Positions 9,281 to 17,514 of a DNA stretch of 36,547 bases are shown one piece after another (position 1 is the first letter of the stretch; the number at the start of each line of letters is the position of its first letter). This DNA is from an uncultured Eubacteriales bacterium (GTDB taxonomy: Bacteria; Bacillota; Clostridia; Lachnospirales; Lachnospiraceae). A model generated the notes under the pieces. That model did no database searches. It saw only the letters and a program-made list of their open reading frames with translations, and was not told where the DNA came from. The translations under genes and the position numbers were made by a program. The stretch lies in the NCBI GenBank assembly GCA_900315665.1, contig OMZX01000012.1, forward strand, positions 1-36,547. Reading direction: 5' to 3'.

Positions 9281-11962
9281 TTACCCCTTCTCCTGTTCCT
9301 TAAGCTCTGAAACAAACAGCTCATCTATGACAGCTTCATTGCGTACATAGCGAAGCATCGATTTCAGCAGTTCCTTATCCTTTGTCGTACCGATAAGGCC
9401 TGACATTTCATTCAGGATATCATAGGTGTCCCCCTTTGCCCGCGGATGTGCTTCCGCAGTGAGACTTCCGCTTTCCACGAAATCAGGCCCCTTCGTCGAA
9501 TCATAGACCTGATATTCCATCGTTTCCTGTGAAAACAGCGTGACCGGACGTACGTAAATATTCTGATAAACACGCTCGATCTCCCGCTCCTCGAAGTCCG
9601 CTTCATCCGGCAGGACTCTGACATAAAGTGAAGGTCTTACGTCCTTATCCCCATGATACTCGATATAATCATGACTCATGACACTGTCAGGGACATGAAT
9701 AAATTTAGAAAGCTTCTTCGTATAAGCAAAGATATATTTATGGCTAACAAGATAATCTACGATATCCTGCAGAACAAGTTTTTCTTCTCCGGTTAGCTTT
9801 GTTTTTCCCGCTTCATAGCGTGAAAAACCGAGCATCATGATCAGCGGAACACGTTCAATCATCGATTCCTCACGAATGAGATGGAAAAGATCCTTAAATA
9901 CCACAGAATCCATCTCACGGTCATGCAGGAAGTAGTCGATACATCGTCTCGTAATATAAGCCCGGATCAGCATCATATCTGAACCATTCTTATCCCGGTA
10001 AATCTGATAGACCTCATCGAGGCCTGTCTCCTCTCCGGTAAAGAGCATCTGCCCGAGAAGCCTCTCTGCCATGATATTAACCTGTCCGCTTCCCGCCTTG
10101 ATGCCACGGCGCAGAACCAAAAGCATATCCTGAGAGAGTCCATTAAAGTTCTTTAACAGGAAACCAAGAATATCTCTCTCCTCGGTATTCATATGAAAAA
10201 GCCTGAGACAAAGTGTCATGAGGAGTTCTCTATCCTGATTACTATCTTGCAGTTTCTTTCTCGTAAGCGTTTCAAGAACCTCTCTCGTTACTGGCATAGA
10301 AGGATCGAGGGATAGCCGGTCGAAGGCAGCATTAAAATCTGTAAGCTTGAGAAGGATAGCGACAGTCGTTGCCCTTTCCTCCTCTGTCAGCTCCTCATCC
10401 GGGAGAGTACTTAGAAACAGGATGTCATCCTTAGTATAGGCTTTATCTCTCTCGATCACATGCTCCTCCATATACCGAAGTACACAAGAAACCAGTGTGC
10501 GCCGGAAAGGTCCGGCCAGGGGAAGTTCACGATAGCAGGATTCGAGCAGATGAATATCCGAGATGCTGAAGGGTCCCTTCGAAAGAATCTCGATTGCCTT
10601 TCGAAGCTTCAGCATCGGATGGGACGGCAATACCTTAAAGCATCTCTCTTCGAGGGATGGCTTGTTCATAAGTCTCGTAATATTCGTGGTAACACGGGTA
10701 TAGCGGCACCCGTAGGCATCCTGGAAAAGAAGCAGTGCATTATCAAAATAAACCGGTATATACGCCTCACCGTCCCGAAGCGGATAAATTTCTTCCTTTG
10801 AAAGCTCCTGATAGCGTACGACCACATACTGCATATCCGGGTCAGATACCTCGATCCGGCAGGCATTGAGAATACCCGGCAGGACACCTGCGATCTTTTC
10901 ATCGATCATATCCGGCAGAATCATACGCTCATAGATCCTGGCCAGGGCTCTGTCGAAGCTTCCTGCCAGCAGATTTCCGATGGCATACTCCTGAATATCA
11001 TGCTCGAAGCGCTCATAGATATCATCGCCCTGCTTAAAATTGCTGAGAATGTTATAGTAAAGCGGGCGTTTCATATCTTCACTGATTCGCTGATCCAGTG
11101 AAAAATAGAGATAAACCTCCCTCGGCAGCAGCGTCTCACAGCAGTCCGGCATCGACTGCACTAAAAATTCATAGAGTCTTGTGAGCTTCGAGCCACCTGA
11201 TACTGCCTTTTCAAAGACAGGGAAAACTTCAGGGCTTGTCACGCCGTCTCGGATCAGACGCTGCGCCTCCTCCTCTGTAGCGACAGGGTCCTTCAGCTTT
11301 TCAGGATCATACAGTGCCTTCGTCTTTCCCTTCTGTGCACGGTTGTTGTTCAGGATTTCATGTCTTCTGGCGCCTGTATCCTGCCCTTTAATCTCGTCAT
11401 AATAGCCGAGAGCCCTTATAAACTCGATAACGGAAACTCTGAGATCATGTCCGTTCCGCAAGCCCTCATAAATGGAAAGAAGCCGTGAGTCTGAAAGAAA
11501 AGGAGCTTCGCAAAAATCATCATAGACGAAAATTCTCTGTGCGAGATCCTCATGTTCTCTAAAAAGATCGACGTAATCCTTTGATGTTTTTAAGGACTGG
11601 ATCACCTCTCTGCTCTTTGTACCCTTTACCGTAAAATGATAGGGTATCTTCAGCTCACCGGCATTGGAAACCAGAAGCAGATTCCCATCGATTTCTCCTT
11701 CGCCAGACCTCCTTCTCGTATCGATGTCACAGTTCAGCCTCGTACGGCTGCCTAAAAAGGCGGTCTTCTCTGTCGTTACATATGGGTTGTCAGAGTACAC
11801 TAACCCTTTCAGCTGTATGCCATTTTCAGATACAAGAATAAGGTCAAAACGGGAAACCTCTCCCGCATTGACCGTACCTTCAAAGGATGGTGCGCTTAGC
11901 TTAAGCTCCGGCTGATCCAGATCCACGATTCCTCTTGCAAGTTTGTTTATACGTTCTTTCAT
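9281..11962 (-). CDS. Very large DUF5717-like protein, Ig-like N-terminus plus helical repeats
   Basis: 893 residues, no signal peptide, no membrane helix. The N-terminal 120 residues are beta-rich and Ig-like (VNAGEVSRFDLILVSENGIQLKGLVYSDNPYV ... NAGELKIPYHFTV). Residues from about 150 to 770 are almost entirely helical, with recurring hydrophobic pairs as in HEAT/TPR-type solenoids. A short beta-rich part (RPSLYVRVLPDE ... YVRPVTLFSQETMEYQVYD) and a helical C-terminus follow. The opening MKERINKLARGIVDLD is, as far as I recall, typical of DUF5717 proteins in Lachnospiraceae. It is first in a three-gene block and has its own promoter. The size and architecture suggest a scaffold or client-holding protein for the downstream Hsp70-like protein; its function is unknown. 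Confidence 0.75.
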   Translation of the reverse strand: MKERINKLARGIVDLDQPELKLSAPSFEGTVNAGEVSRFDLILVSENGIQLKGLVYSDNPYVTTEKTAFLGSRTRLNCDIDTRRRSGEGEIDGNLLLVSNAGELKIPYHFTVKGTKSREVIQSLKTSKDYVDLFREHEDLAQRIFVYDDFCEAPFLSDSRLLSIYEGLRNGHDLRVSVIEFIRALGYYDEIKGQDTGARRHEILNNNRAQKGKTKALYDPEKLKDPVATEEEAQRLIRDGVTSPEVFPVFEKAVSGGSKLTRLYEFLVQSMPDCCETLLPREVYLYFSLDQRISEDMKRPLYYNILSNFKQGDDIYERFEHDIQEYAIGNLLAGSFDRALARIYERMILPDMIDEKIAGVLPGILNACRIEVSDPDMQYVVVRYQELSKEEIYPLRDGEAYIPVYFDNALLLFQDAYGCRYTRVTTNITRLMNKPSLEERCFKVLPSHPMLKLRKAIEILSKGPFSISDIHLLESCYRELPLAGPFRRTLVSCVLRYMEEHVIERDKAYTKDDILFLSTLPDEELTEEERATTVAILLKLTDFNAAFDRLSLDPSMPVTREVLETLTRKKLQDSNQDRELLMTLCLRLFHMNTEERDILGFLLKNFNGLSQDMLLVLRRGIKAGSGQVNIMAERLLGQMLFTGEETGLDEVYQIYRDKNGSDMMLIRAYITRRCIDYFLHDREMDSVVFKDLFHLIREESMIERVPLIMMLGFSRYEAGKTKLTGEEKLVLQDIVDYLVSHKYIFAYTKKLSKFIHVPDSVMSHDYIEYHGDKDVRPSLYVRVLPDEADFEEREIERVYQNIYVRPVTLFSQETMEYQVYDSTKGPDFVESGSLTAEAHPRAKGDTYDILNEMSGLIGTTKDKELLKSMLRYVRNEAVIDELFVSELKEQEKG

Positions 11963-11986
11963 CGCAACTTTTCTCCGTAAGTTTGT

Positions 11987-12015
11987 ATTCTAACATAGAA
12001 ACGGATGGGTTTAAA
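11987..12015 (-). promoter_or_regulatory. Candidate promoter of the DUF5717-like operon
   Basis: On the minus strand TTTAAA (12015-12010) and TAGAAT (11992-11987) are 17 bases apart. The start codon at 11962 follows, with a GGAGAAAAG binding site. Confidence 0.45.
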
Positions 12016-12046
12016 GTCTTGTGATGGATTTCGAAATGCAACCTAA

Positions 12047-12075
12047 TTGAAATGATTCCAAGTTAATGATAAGAT
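12047..12075 (+). promoter_or_regulatory. Candidate promoter of the DUF4364 gene
   Basis: TTGAAA (12047-12052) and TAAGAT (12070-12075) are 17 bases apart, back to back with the promoter of the divergent operon. The transcript would start about 20 bases before the ATG. Confidence 0.45.
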
Positions 12076-12103
12076 TAAGAAAGCATTTTCCGGGAGCAGA
12101 CTT

Positions 12104-12622
12104 ATGATCACTGAACCAATCACACTCTACAAACTGATGATACTGTATCTTCTAAAGACAGTAAACTACCCGCTCTCAAACAATCAACTGAGCGGCTTTT
12201 TTCTGGATTATGAGTATACCACCTACTTTACGCTGCAGGAAGCGATTTCTCAGCTGACAGAGGCAAAGCTGATCACGCCGCATAAAACGAAGAATACGAC
12301 ACGTTATGAGGTGACGAAGGAAGGTTCTGAAACGCTCAATCTTTTTGGCCAGGATATCCCGGAGGGGGCTGTAGAGGATATGGAGCGTTTTCTCAAGCAG
12401 AACAAGCTCCGTCTCCGTCAGGAATCTTCCAGCTTCGCGGATTACAGTCAGGACGAGAACGGGAATTTTATCGTACATGCCGAGGTTCGGGAGGAAAACG
12501 CCATCCTATATGCGCTGGATATCAATGTTCCGGATAAAGAGTCGGCGGAACGTATGTGTATGAACTGGTCGAAGCATGACCAGGAAATCTACGCATATCT
12601 CATGAAGGAGCTGCTGGGTTGA
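12104..12622 (+). CDS. DUF4364 family winged-helix protein
   Basis: 172 residues. The N-terminal 80 residues fit a winged helix-turn-helix: ITLYKLMILYLLKTVNYPLSNNQLSGFFLDYEYTTYFTLQEAISQLTEAKLI, then a wing ending TRYEVTKEGSETL. The C-terminal half is mixed alpha/beta (ILYALDINVPDKESAERMCMNWSKHDQEIY). This is the layout of the clostridial DUF4364 family, whose role is not established; the fold suggests DNA binding. It is divergent from the DUF5717-like operon, so it is a candidate regulator of it, though no operator is obvious. Its stop codon is 7 bases before a long inverted repeat. Confidence 0.85.
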   Translation: MITEPITLYKLMILYLLKTVNYPLSNNQLSGFFLDYEYTTYFTLQEAISQLTEAKLITPHKTKNTTRYEVTKEGSETLNLFGQDIPEGAVEDMERFLKQNKLRLRQESSSFADYSQDENGNFIVHAEVREENAILYALDINVPDKESAERMCMNWSKHDQEIYAYLMKELLG

Positions 12623-12629
12623 CACCACC

Positions 12630-13013
12630 CAGTGGAAAACGAAACTGAACTCTGTGCGCGCAGGGCGTCAGTCCTGTGGCTAGAGACTCCGATGCTAAGA
12701 AAAAGTCACAAAATGACCCCTAAGAAGATGCACGTTTTCGGCGGAACTCGGGGAGTTTTGTTGAAACAAAACACAAAGAAAGAACCTGTTGCAAAACGCG
12801 CAACAGGTTCTTTTGAATACGCTCGCCGCTTAGGCATCCATGAAGCCTCCCGGCGCAAGCGCCGTACTCCATGGATAATCCTCAGACACCCGCCGAAATC
12901 GCTATGGAAGCTCCGGCATCTTCTAAGGGGTCATTTTGGATTTTTCTAAGCATCTCCGTATAGCCACAGGACTGACGCCCTGCGCGCACAGAGTTCAGTT
13001 TCGTTTTCCACTG
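12630..13013. repeat. Long inverted repeat R1 (53-bp perfect arms)
   Basis: Arms 12630-12682 and 12961-13013 are exact reverse complements over 53 bases. Pairing continues inward with small bulges: 12691-12731 against 12916-12955, then TTTCGGCGG near 12736-12744 against CCGCCGAAA near 12890-12898. An apical stem GTTTTGTT/AACAAAAC (12755-12770) follows. The element fills almost the whole 406-base gap between the convergent DUF4364 gene and aminotransferase. No protein coding is credible here. The interior is homologous to R2 at 27477-27753, but the outer arms are not. A separate structured module (12779-12876) is inserted beside the apical stem. No target-site duplication is visible. Confidence 0.9.
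12779..12876 (+). repeat. Structured repeat module M, copy 1 (nested in R1)
   Basis: Hairpin A is AAAGAACCTGTTGC (12779-12792) pairing with 12800-12813 and followed by TTTT-like bases. Next come the conserved linker CGCTCGCCGCT and AGGC. Hairpin B has outer stem ATCCATG (12836-12842)/CATGGAT (12870-12876) and inner stem CGGCGC/GCGCCG around AA. Shared unpaired motifs with the other two copies are CGCTCGCCGCT, AAGCCT and TACTCC; the stems differ by compensating changes. Confidence 0.8.
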
Positions 13014-13028
13014 AGGTTTTGGCTCAAG

Positions 13029-14363
13029 TTACTTCTTCTCGTCCATCTCCTGCTCTACTGCTGCGACGGTTTCGTTTTTCTTCTCGGCGATTAGTTTCTC
13101 GGCGGAAACTAATTTAACCACGAGCGTGAACAGGGTTGCCGCAGTCTTCAGGTCTTCAATCGGGGGATAGGTCGGAGCGATACGGATGTTTGCATCCTGC
13201 GGGTCTTTGTGGTACGGATAGGTTGCACCGGCATCGGTCAGCTTTACGCCGGCCTTTTTGCACTTATCGACGATGGCCTTTGCACAGCCCGGAAGGGCAT
13301 CGAAGCTGATGAAGTAGCCGCCCTTAGGCTTCGTCCATGCACCAATCTCGAGTCCGCTTAAGTTCTCATCAAAGATGCTTTCTACCATTTCAAACTTCGG
13401 GCGGATGATATCTGCGTGCTTCCGCATATGCTCAACCATTCCATGGATATCTTTAAAGAAACGGACATGCCGAAGCTGATTCACCTTGTCGTAGCCGATG
13501 GTCTGGCGTTTCATCTGCTTTTTAATGTCTTCCATATTGTTAAGACTTGTAGCCATCGCAGCGATGCCGGAGCCAGGGAAGGTAATTTTCGAGGTTGATG
13601 CAAATTTATAGACGAGATCCGGATTGCCGGCTCTCTTACATTCTGCGAGTATTTCGATCAGGTGGTCCTGATGATCATCATAGAGATGGTGGATGCCGTA
13701 AGCATTGTCCCAGTAAATACGGAAATCCCTTGCGGCAGGCTTCAGTCTTGCAAAGCGGCGGACGGTCTCATCGGAATAGCTGTAGCCCTGTGGGTTTGAA
13801 TACTTCGGAACACACCAGATTCCTTTGATGGCTTCATCCGCAGCAACAAGCTTCTCAACCATGTCCATATCCGGTCCTTCCGGCGTCATCGGCACATTGA
13901 TCATCTCAATGCCAAAATACTCTGTGATACCGAAATGACGGTCATAACCAGGAACCGGACAGAGCCATTTTACCTTGTCGAGCTTGCACCACGGGGTGTT
14001 GCCCATGACGCCGTGGGTATAAGAACGAGAAATACAGTCATACATCACATTCAGGCTGGAATTACCGAAGATGATGATGTTATCCGGATTGTTTTCCATC
14101 ATATCGGACAGAAGTACCTTCGCTTCATCGATACCGGTCAATACGCCATAATTACGGCAATCCGTACCATCCTCACAGTACATATCAGCGTCTGAATTCA
14201 GGGCATCCATGAGTCCCATACTAAGATCAAGCTGTTCCTTGCATGGCTTGCCACGGCTCATATCGAGTGTCATTTCCAGGGCCTGATAGCGTCTGTATTC
14301 CTTACGTAGGCCCTCCAGCTCATGTTGCAGTTCCTCTACGGACATCGCGGTATATGGTTTCAT
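13029..14363 (-). CDS. PLP-dependent aminotransferase, class I aspartate aminotransferase (subgroup Ic-like)
   Basis: 444 residues. It starts MKPYTAMSVEELQHELEGLRKEYRRYQ, then LDMSRGKPCKEQLDLS, which is the N-terminus of the Asp_aminotransf (Cg2680-like) group and not of AspC. The PLP-binding lysine is in STSKITFPGSG at about residue 259. The Asp that binds the pyridine nitrogen and a Tyr are in YWDNAYGIHHLYDD (about 217-230), and CVPKYSNPQGYSYS is the NPQG segment. It is expected to transaminate aspartate or a related amino acid with 2-oxoglutarate. The C-terminal tail (VSAEKLIAEKKNETVAAVEQEMDEKK) is charged and probably disordered. The ATG follows a strong AGGAGGAG site. A lone gene, convergent with DUF4364 across R1. 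Confidence 0.88.
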   Translation of the reverse strand: MKPYTAMSVEELQHELEGLRKEYRRYQALEMTLDMSRGKPCKEQLDLSMGLMDALNSDADMYCEDGTDCRNYGVLTGIDEAKVLLSDMMENNPDNIIIFGNSSLNVMYDCISRSYTHGVMGNTPWCKLDKVKWLCPVPGYDRHFGITEYFGIEMINVPMTPEGPDMDMVEKLVAADEAIKGIWCVPKYSNPQGYSYSDETVRRFARLKPAARDFRIYWDNAYGIHHLYDDHQDHLIEILAECKRAGNPDLVYKFASTSKITFPGSGIAAMATSLNNMEDIKKQMKRQTIGYDKVNQLRHVRFFKDIHGMVEHMRKHADIIRPKFEMVESIFDENLSGLEIGAWTKPKGGYFISFDALPGCAKAIVDKCKKAGVKLTDAGATYPYHKDPQDANIRIAPTYPPIEDLKTAATLFTLVVKLVSAEKLIAEKKNETVAAVEQEMDEKK

Positions 14364-14465
14364 TTTTCTCCTCCTGTTAAATGCACCACGTAACGAACTT
14401 GATTTTAATCACCACGGCACAGAAATGCAATACAGCCGTCACAATTTGTTAAAAAAAATACGAAG

Positions 14466-15092
14466 TCATGGTTCATTTAGCGCCGTGTTGTTTTTCAGCT
14501 CCTCTATGCGGCTCTTCAGAAAGGTTTCTTCACGGGTAGCAGCTTCATCCCCCGGGTAATTTTGAAGATATTTTTCGACAGCATCGTAAGCAGCCTCCCA
14601 CTGGGCTGTCTTTTCGAGATAGACGACTTCATCGAAGTCGATATCCCGGTCATTTGTGAGCCCTGCGGCTTTCGCGGCATCGAGTTTTTCGCGTGCTGTT
14701 TCCGTGTCATCGTCATTCAGCGCGTCGGACGCTTCCTTTACGAGGCGCTTTGCATCAAGCTGCGTCTGAAACTGAACATATGCCTCTTGATCACCATCAA
14801 CCTTTCGAAGCGTATCGATGGTTGTCTGACAGGCATCGAGGTCACCGGACATATATTCCGCCTCGGCACGATATAAAAGAATATCAAACTGTGTCTCCGA
14901 TACTTCGCCTCGTCCTGCCTGAAGCGCCTGATTCAGGGTATCGATAGCTTCTTCATATTTTCCCTTTTCAAGCTGGTCGATACCACTAAGTCTTAGTTCT
15001 TCCACCTTTTTGTTGCTGCACGCGGTAAGGAAAAGTGAACCAGAAAGAAGCATGTAGACAACAACCGTCTTGATTTTTCCGACTTTATACAT
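14466..15092 (-). CDS. TPR-containing lipoprotein
   Basis: 208 residues. The signal peptide (VVVYMLLSGSLFLTAC) ends in a lipobox, LTAC, with the lipidated Cys at about residue 25. Helical repeats follow: SGIDQLEKGKYEEAIDTLNQALQAG, FDILLYRAEAEYMSGDLDACQTTIDTL, DEVVYLEKTAQWEAAYDAVEKYLQNYPGDE, all in the tetratricopeptide pattern. It is probably anchored on the outer face of the membrane and mediates protein contacts; no specific function can be given. It starts 17 bases after dut and is probably cotranscribed with dut and scpA/scpB. A run of eight Ts lies just beyond the stop (about 14451-14459) without a clear hairpin. Confidence 0.8.
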   Translation of the reverse strand: MYKVGKIKTVVVYMLLSGSLFLTACSNKKVEELRLSGIDQLEKGKYEEAIDTLNQALQAGRGEVSETQFDILLYRAEAEYMSGDLDACQTTIDTLRKVDGDQEAYVQFQTQLDAKRLVKEASDALNDDDTETAREKLDAAKAAGLTNDRDIDFDEVVYLEKTAQWEAAYDAVEKYLQNYPGDEAATREETFLKSRIEELKNNTALNEP

Positions 15093-15109
15093 AGGTCTAA
15101 ACCTTTACC

Positions 15110-15547
15110 TTAATTCTTTCCAGTCGAGCCGAAGCCGCCACGGTCGCTGTTTCCAAGACTTTCCACCTCTTCAAAACAGATATGCGGCTGATGCTCGAAC
15201 AGACGGAACTGGCAGATACGGTCATTCACATGAACCTCTGTGTCCCGTGTCGCATAGACCGGCATGCGGATGATATCATTGTCGCCGCAATAGGATTCGT
15301 CAATGACGCCCAGCGAGTTTGTCTGGAGCAGTCCGAAATTTTTGAAGGTTGAGCTTCTTGGTGCGATGACCATCTCATAGCCCTTCGGAATCTCCACGGA
15401 GATGCCCATACTGATGAGACGGAATTCGCCCTTCTTAAGACTTACATTTTCTGCCACACGAAGATCAATCCAGTCGCTCTTCCCACCGATGTACTGAAGC
15501 TTCTCGATTTCTTCTGTGTGATATTTAATCCGCAATGTCTGTTCCAT
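15110..15547 (-). CDS. dut: dUTP diphosphatase (trimeric dUTPase)
   Basis: 145 residues from the ATG at 15547 (GGAG six bases upstream); an earlier in-frame ATG at 15571 would add eight residues. The five dUTPase motifs are recognisable: WIDLRVAENVSL (motif 1, with D of the LRA-type motif shifted), APRSSTFKNFGL (motif 2), NSLGVIDESYCGDNDII (motif 3), NDRICQFRLFE (motif 4) and RGGFGSTGKN (motif 5, glycine-rich C-terminus). It hydrolyses dUTP to dUMP and pyrophosphate, keeping uracil out of DNA and feeding dTMP synthesis. The start overlaps the end of scpB by 23 bases, so it is translationally coupled to the condensin genes. Confidence 0.93.
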   Translation of the reverse strand: MEQTLRIKYHTEEIEKLQYIGGKSDWIDLRVAENVSLKKGEFRLISMGISVEIPKGYEMVIAPRSSTFKNFGLLQTNSLGVIDESYCGDNDIIRMPVYATRDTEVHVNDRICQFRLFEHQPHICFEEVESLGNSDRGGFGSTGKN

Positions 15548-16226
15548 CGTTTTCTCCATTCTCAGGTTCATCCGAAGTTATTTCTTGATTGTCATTCTTC
15601 TCCGGCCCCATCACATCGAGCACCTCTTCGTCCACCTGCTCCTTGATTTCCTCTGCGACATCTGGATTCAGCGATGGCAGGTCATCAAGGGAACTTACCC
15701 CGAACCGGCGCAGGAAGTCCTCGGTCGTTGCAAAAAGCGCCGGTCGTCCCGGCTGATTCAGACGTCCGACCTCATAGACGAGATTAAACTCAATCAGCTT
15801 ATTGACCGCATGATCCGATTTCACGCCTCGAATCTTCTCAATTTCCGCCTTTGTAACCGGCTGCTTATACGCGATGATGGAGAGCGTCTCCATGACGACA
15901 TCGGTCAGCACCGGCTTGTCGGGATGCTTCGCAACGCGGATCAGCGGTTCGAAATATTCCTTCCGCGTACGCATCTGATACTTGTCTTGTACCTTCACGA
16001 TTTCAAGCCCGGTCTTCATATCCTCATAGCGTTTCAAAAGTCGTTCCACTGCTTGCTGCGAAGCATCCTTCGACAGGTCAAGCGCCCTGGAGATCTCCTC
16101 CATCGAAACACTGCCGCCCATCGTGAACAGCAGTGCCTCTACCGTATTTTCTTCCTTTCGGAGCTCCTCCGCATACTCACGGTCGATCTCCTCCATCAGC
16201 TCCTGCTGTGTTTCCTCAAGTCCCAT
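15525..16226 (-). CDS. scpB: Segregation and condensation protein B
   Basis: 233 residues. The core is typical ScpB: VEALLFTMGGSVSMEEISRAL at about 28-48, then the second winged helix with TDVVMETLSIIAYKQPVTKAEIEKIRGVKSDHAVNKLIEFNLVYEVGRLNQPGRPALFATTEDFLRRFGVSSLDDLP. ScpB dimerises and joins ScpA and SMC in the bacterial condensin. An N-terminal extension of about 25 charged residues and an acidic C-terminal tail (EEVLDVMGPEKNDNQEITSDEPENGEN) are unusual but lie outside the conserved core. It lies 84 bases behind scpA. Confidence 0.96.
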   Translation of the reverse strand: MGLEETQQELMEEIDREYAEELRKEENTVEALLFTMGGSVSMEEISRALDLSKDASQQAVERLLKRYEDMKTGLEIVKVQDKYQMRTRKEYFEPLIRVAKHPDKPVLTDVVMETLSIIAYKQPVTKAEIEKIRGVKSDHAVNKLIEFNLVYEVGRLNQPGRPALFATTEDFLRRFGVSSLDDLPSLNPDVAEEIKEQVDEEVLDVMGPEKNDNQEITSDEPENGENDGTDIAD

Positions 16227-16310
16227 TCTATATTCCCTTTTCCTATTTTATCTGACTCTCATTCACCTTACACATTGTAGCATACACAGTCCAATGCCTA
16301 CAGAAACGTC

Positions 16311-17117
16311 TTAATCGAAGGCTGCAAGTTCCTTAAGCTCCTCCTCGGAAAAGCTTTCACCACTATCCTGCCTGTCCACCTTCGTGATATCCATGTCGCC
16401 AAATGGCTTCTCCTGCACCAGTGTAATACGGCCCATCTTCATGAGCTCCAGCACCGCGAGGAAACTGACCACCACATTCATCTTGTCCTTCTTTTTAATC
16501 ATATGGCGAAAGGTAAAATGCTTATGATGCTCGACATAATCCATCACATCCCGAATCCGGTCGCTCAGTGACAGTTTCTCCCGATGGATCACACCGAACT
16601 TGGAACGAATCTGGTCGATGCTTTCTTCCTTACGCTTCATCACATCCTCGAAGGTAAGGCGCAAGGATTCCAGCGTAACGCCTTTTAAAAGAGCATCGAG
16701 ATCTACAGGCGGTACATACTTCTCAACCTCCTCAGGGATCTGCTTTTCCCGATAAAAATAAGTATCGGCGCCATCCTCTCTTTTCTCGAGCTGTACAGCC
16801 ATATATTTATATTTACGATATTCCAAAAGTCTCTCGACGAGCTCCTGCCGCGGATCGATCTCCTCGCCGCTTTCCTCATCGATTTCCTTCGGTAGAAGCA
16901 TCCTTGATTTAATCTCAAGGAGCGTAGCCGCCATCACCAGAAAATCCGAGATAACATCGAGATCTTCCTCCTCCATCTGATTGACGTATTCCATATACTG
17001 TGCCGTGATTTCCACAATCGGAATATCAAAAATGTCAACCTTATCCTTATCGATGAGATGAAGTAAAAGATCGAGCGGTCCATCAAAATGTTCAAGCTTA
17101 AATTCGAGTTGTTCCAT
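16311..17117 (-). CDS. scpA: Segregation and condensation protein A
   Basis: 268 residues. The N-terminal kleisin signature EFKLEHFDGPLDLLLHLIDKDKVDIFDIPIVEIT is followed by DVISDFLVMAATLLEIKSRMLLP. The C-terminal winged helix contains VVVSFLAVLELMKMGRITLVQEKPFGDM. ScpA bridges the two SMC heads and binds a ScpB dimer in chromosome condensation and segregation. It is first in the scpA-scpB-dut-lipoprotein operon. Confidence 0.97.
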   Translation of the reverse strand: MEQLEFKLEHFDGPLDLLLHLIDKDKVDIFDIPIVEITAQYMEYVNQMEEEDLDVISDFLVMAATLLEIKSRMLLPKEIDEESGEEIDPRQELVERLLEYRKYKYMAVQLEKREDGADTYFYREKQIPEEVEKYVPPVDLDALLKGVTLESLRLTFEDVMKRKEESIDQIRSKFGVIHREKLSLSDRIRDVMDYVEHHKHFTFRHMIKKKDKMNVVVSFLAVLELMKMGRITLVQEKPFGDMDITKVDRQDSGESFSEEELKELAAFD

Positions 17118-17157
17118 TCCCTACCCTGTTAAAGACCCTTTCCATTTTCCTTTTAGT

Positions 17158-17185
17158 ATTCTATAGAGTTTTTGTTTTTTTGCAA
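17158..17185 (-). promoter_or_regulatory. Candidate promoter of the scpA operon
   Basis: On the minus strand TTGCAA (17185-17180) and TAGAAT (17163-17158) are separated by 16 bases. It lies about 40 bases before the scpA ATG. Confidence 0.45.
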
Positions 17186-17412
17186 TCTACTTTTTCCGAC
17201 TTCATGTTCTAACTTCCTGCAGCTTTTCACAACCACTATCCCGCGATCTCAGGTCATAGCTTCAGGAATAAACCATGTCTTTAATTCTTACTTTTTATTT
17301 AAAAAACCATGCATGGTTATTTTCAATCCTTGTCAGAATCTCTTTCATATTTAACAAGAAAAATTTGAAAATTATATTTAAATAAAATATAGTATGAAAA
17401 ATATCTTTCGTA

Positions 17413-17418
17413 TATAAT
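17413..17418 (+). promoter_or_regulatory. Candidate -10 element of the XRE gene
   Basis: A perfect TATAAT in an AT-rich context. No good -35 is visible at 16-18 bases, so it may need an activator. The predicted leader is about 90 bases. Confidence 0.4.
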
Positions 17419-17514
17419 GAACATGTCTTAAACGAATACCATGGATTCTAAAGAGACAGCTGCTTATGCATAGAGCAAAGGTAACTGTAAACCAGCACAC
17501 TATAAGGAGGTCTT

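Larger units (their letters stand above)
17118..17514. other. AT-rich divergent intergenic region, scpA versus XRE gene
   Basis: No gene is seen. It holds the scpA promoter (17158-17185), a perfect 14-bp palindrome AACCATGCATGGTT (17305-17318), a TATAAT for the plus-strand gene (17413-17418), and about 90 bases of leader before the TTG start. That leader contains the near-palindrome TGCTTATGCATAGAGCA (17461-17477). Confidence 0.6.

Noticed and set aside
12632-12949. A plus-strand open frame of about 105 codons inside R1
   Set aside because: It lies wholly within the inverted repeat, its composition follows the palindrome, and no ribosome binding site or known family is seen.
12630-13013. R1 as an insertion sequence with terminal inverted repeats
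   Set aside because: No transposase frame, no target-site duplication, and the pairing continues through the interior as a hairpin. R2 has different ends.
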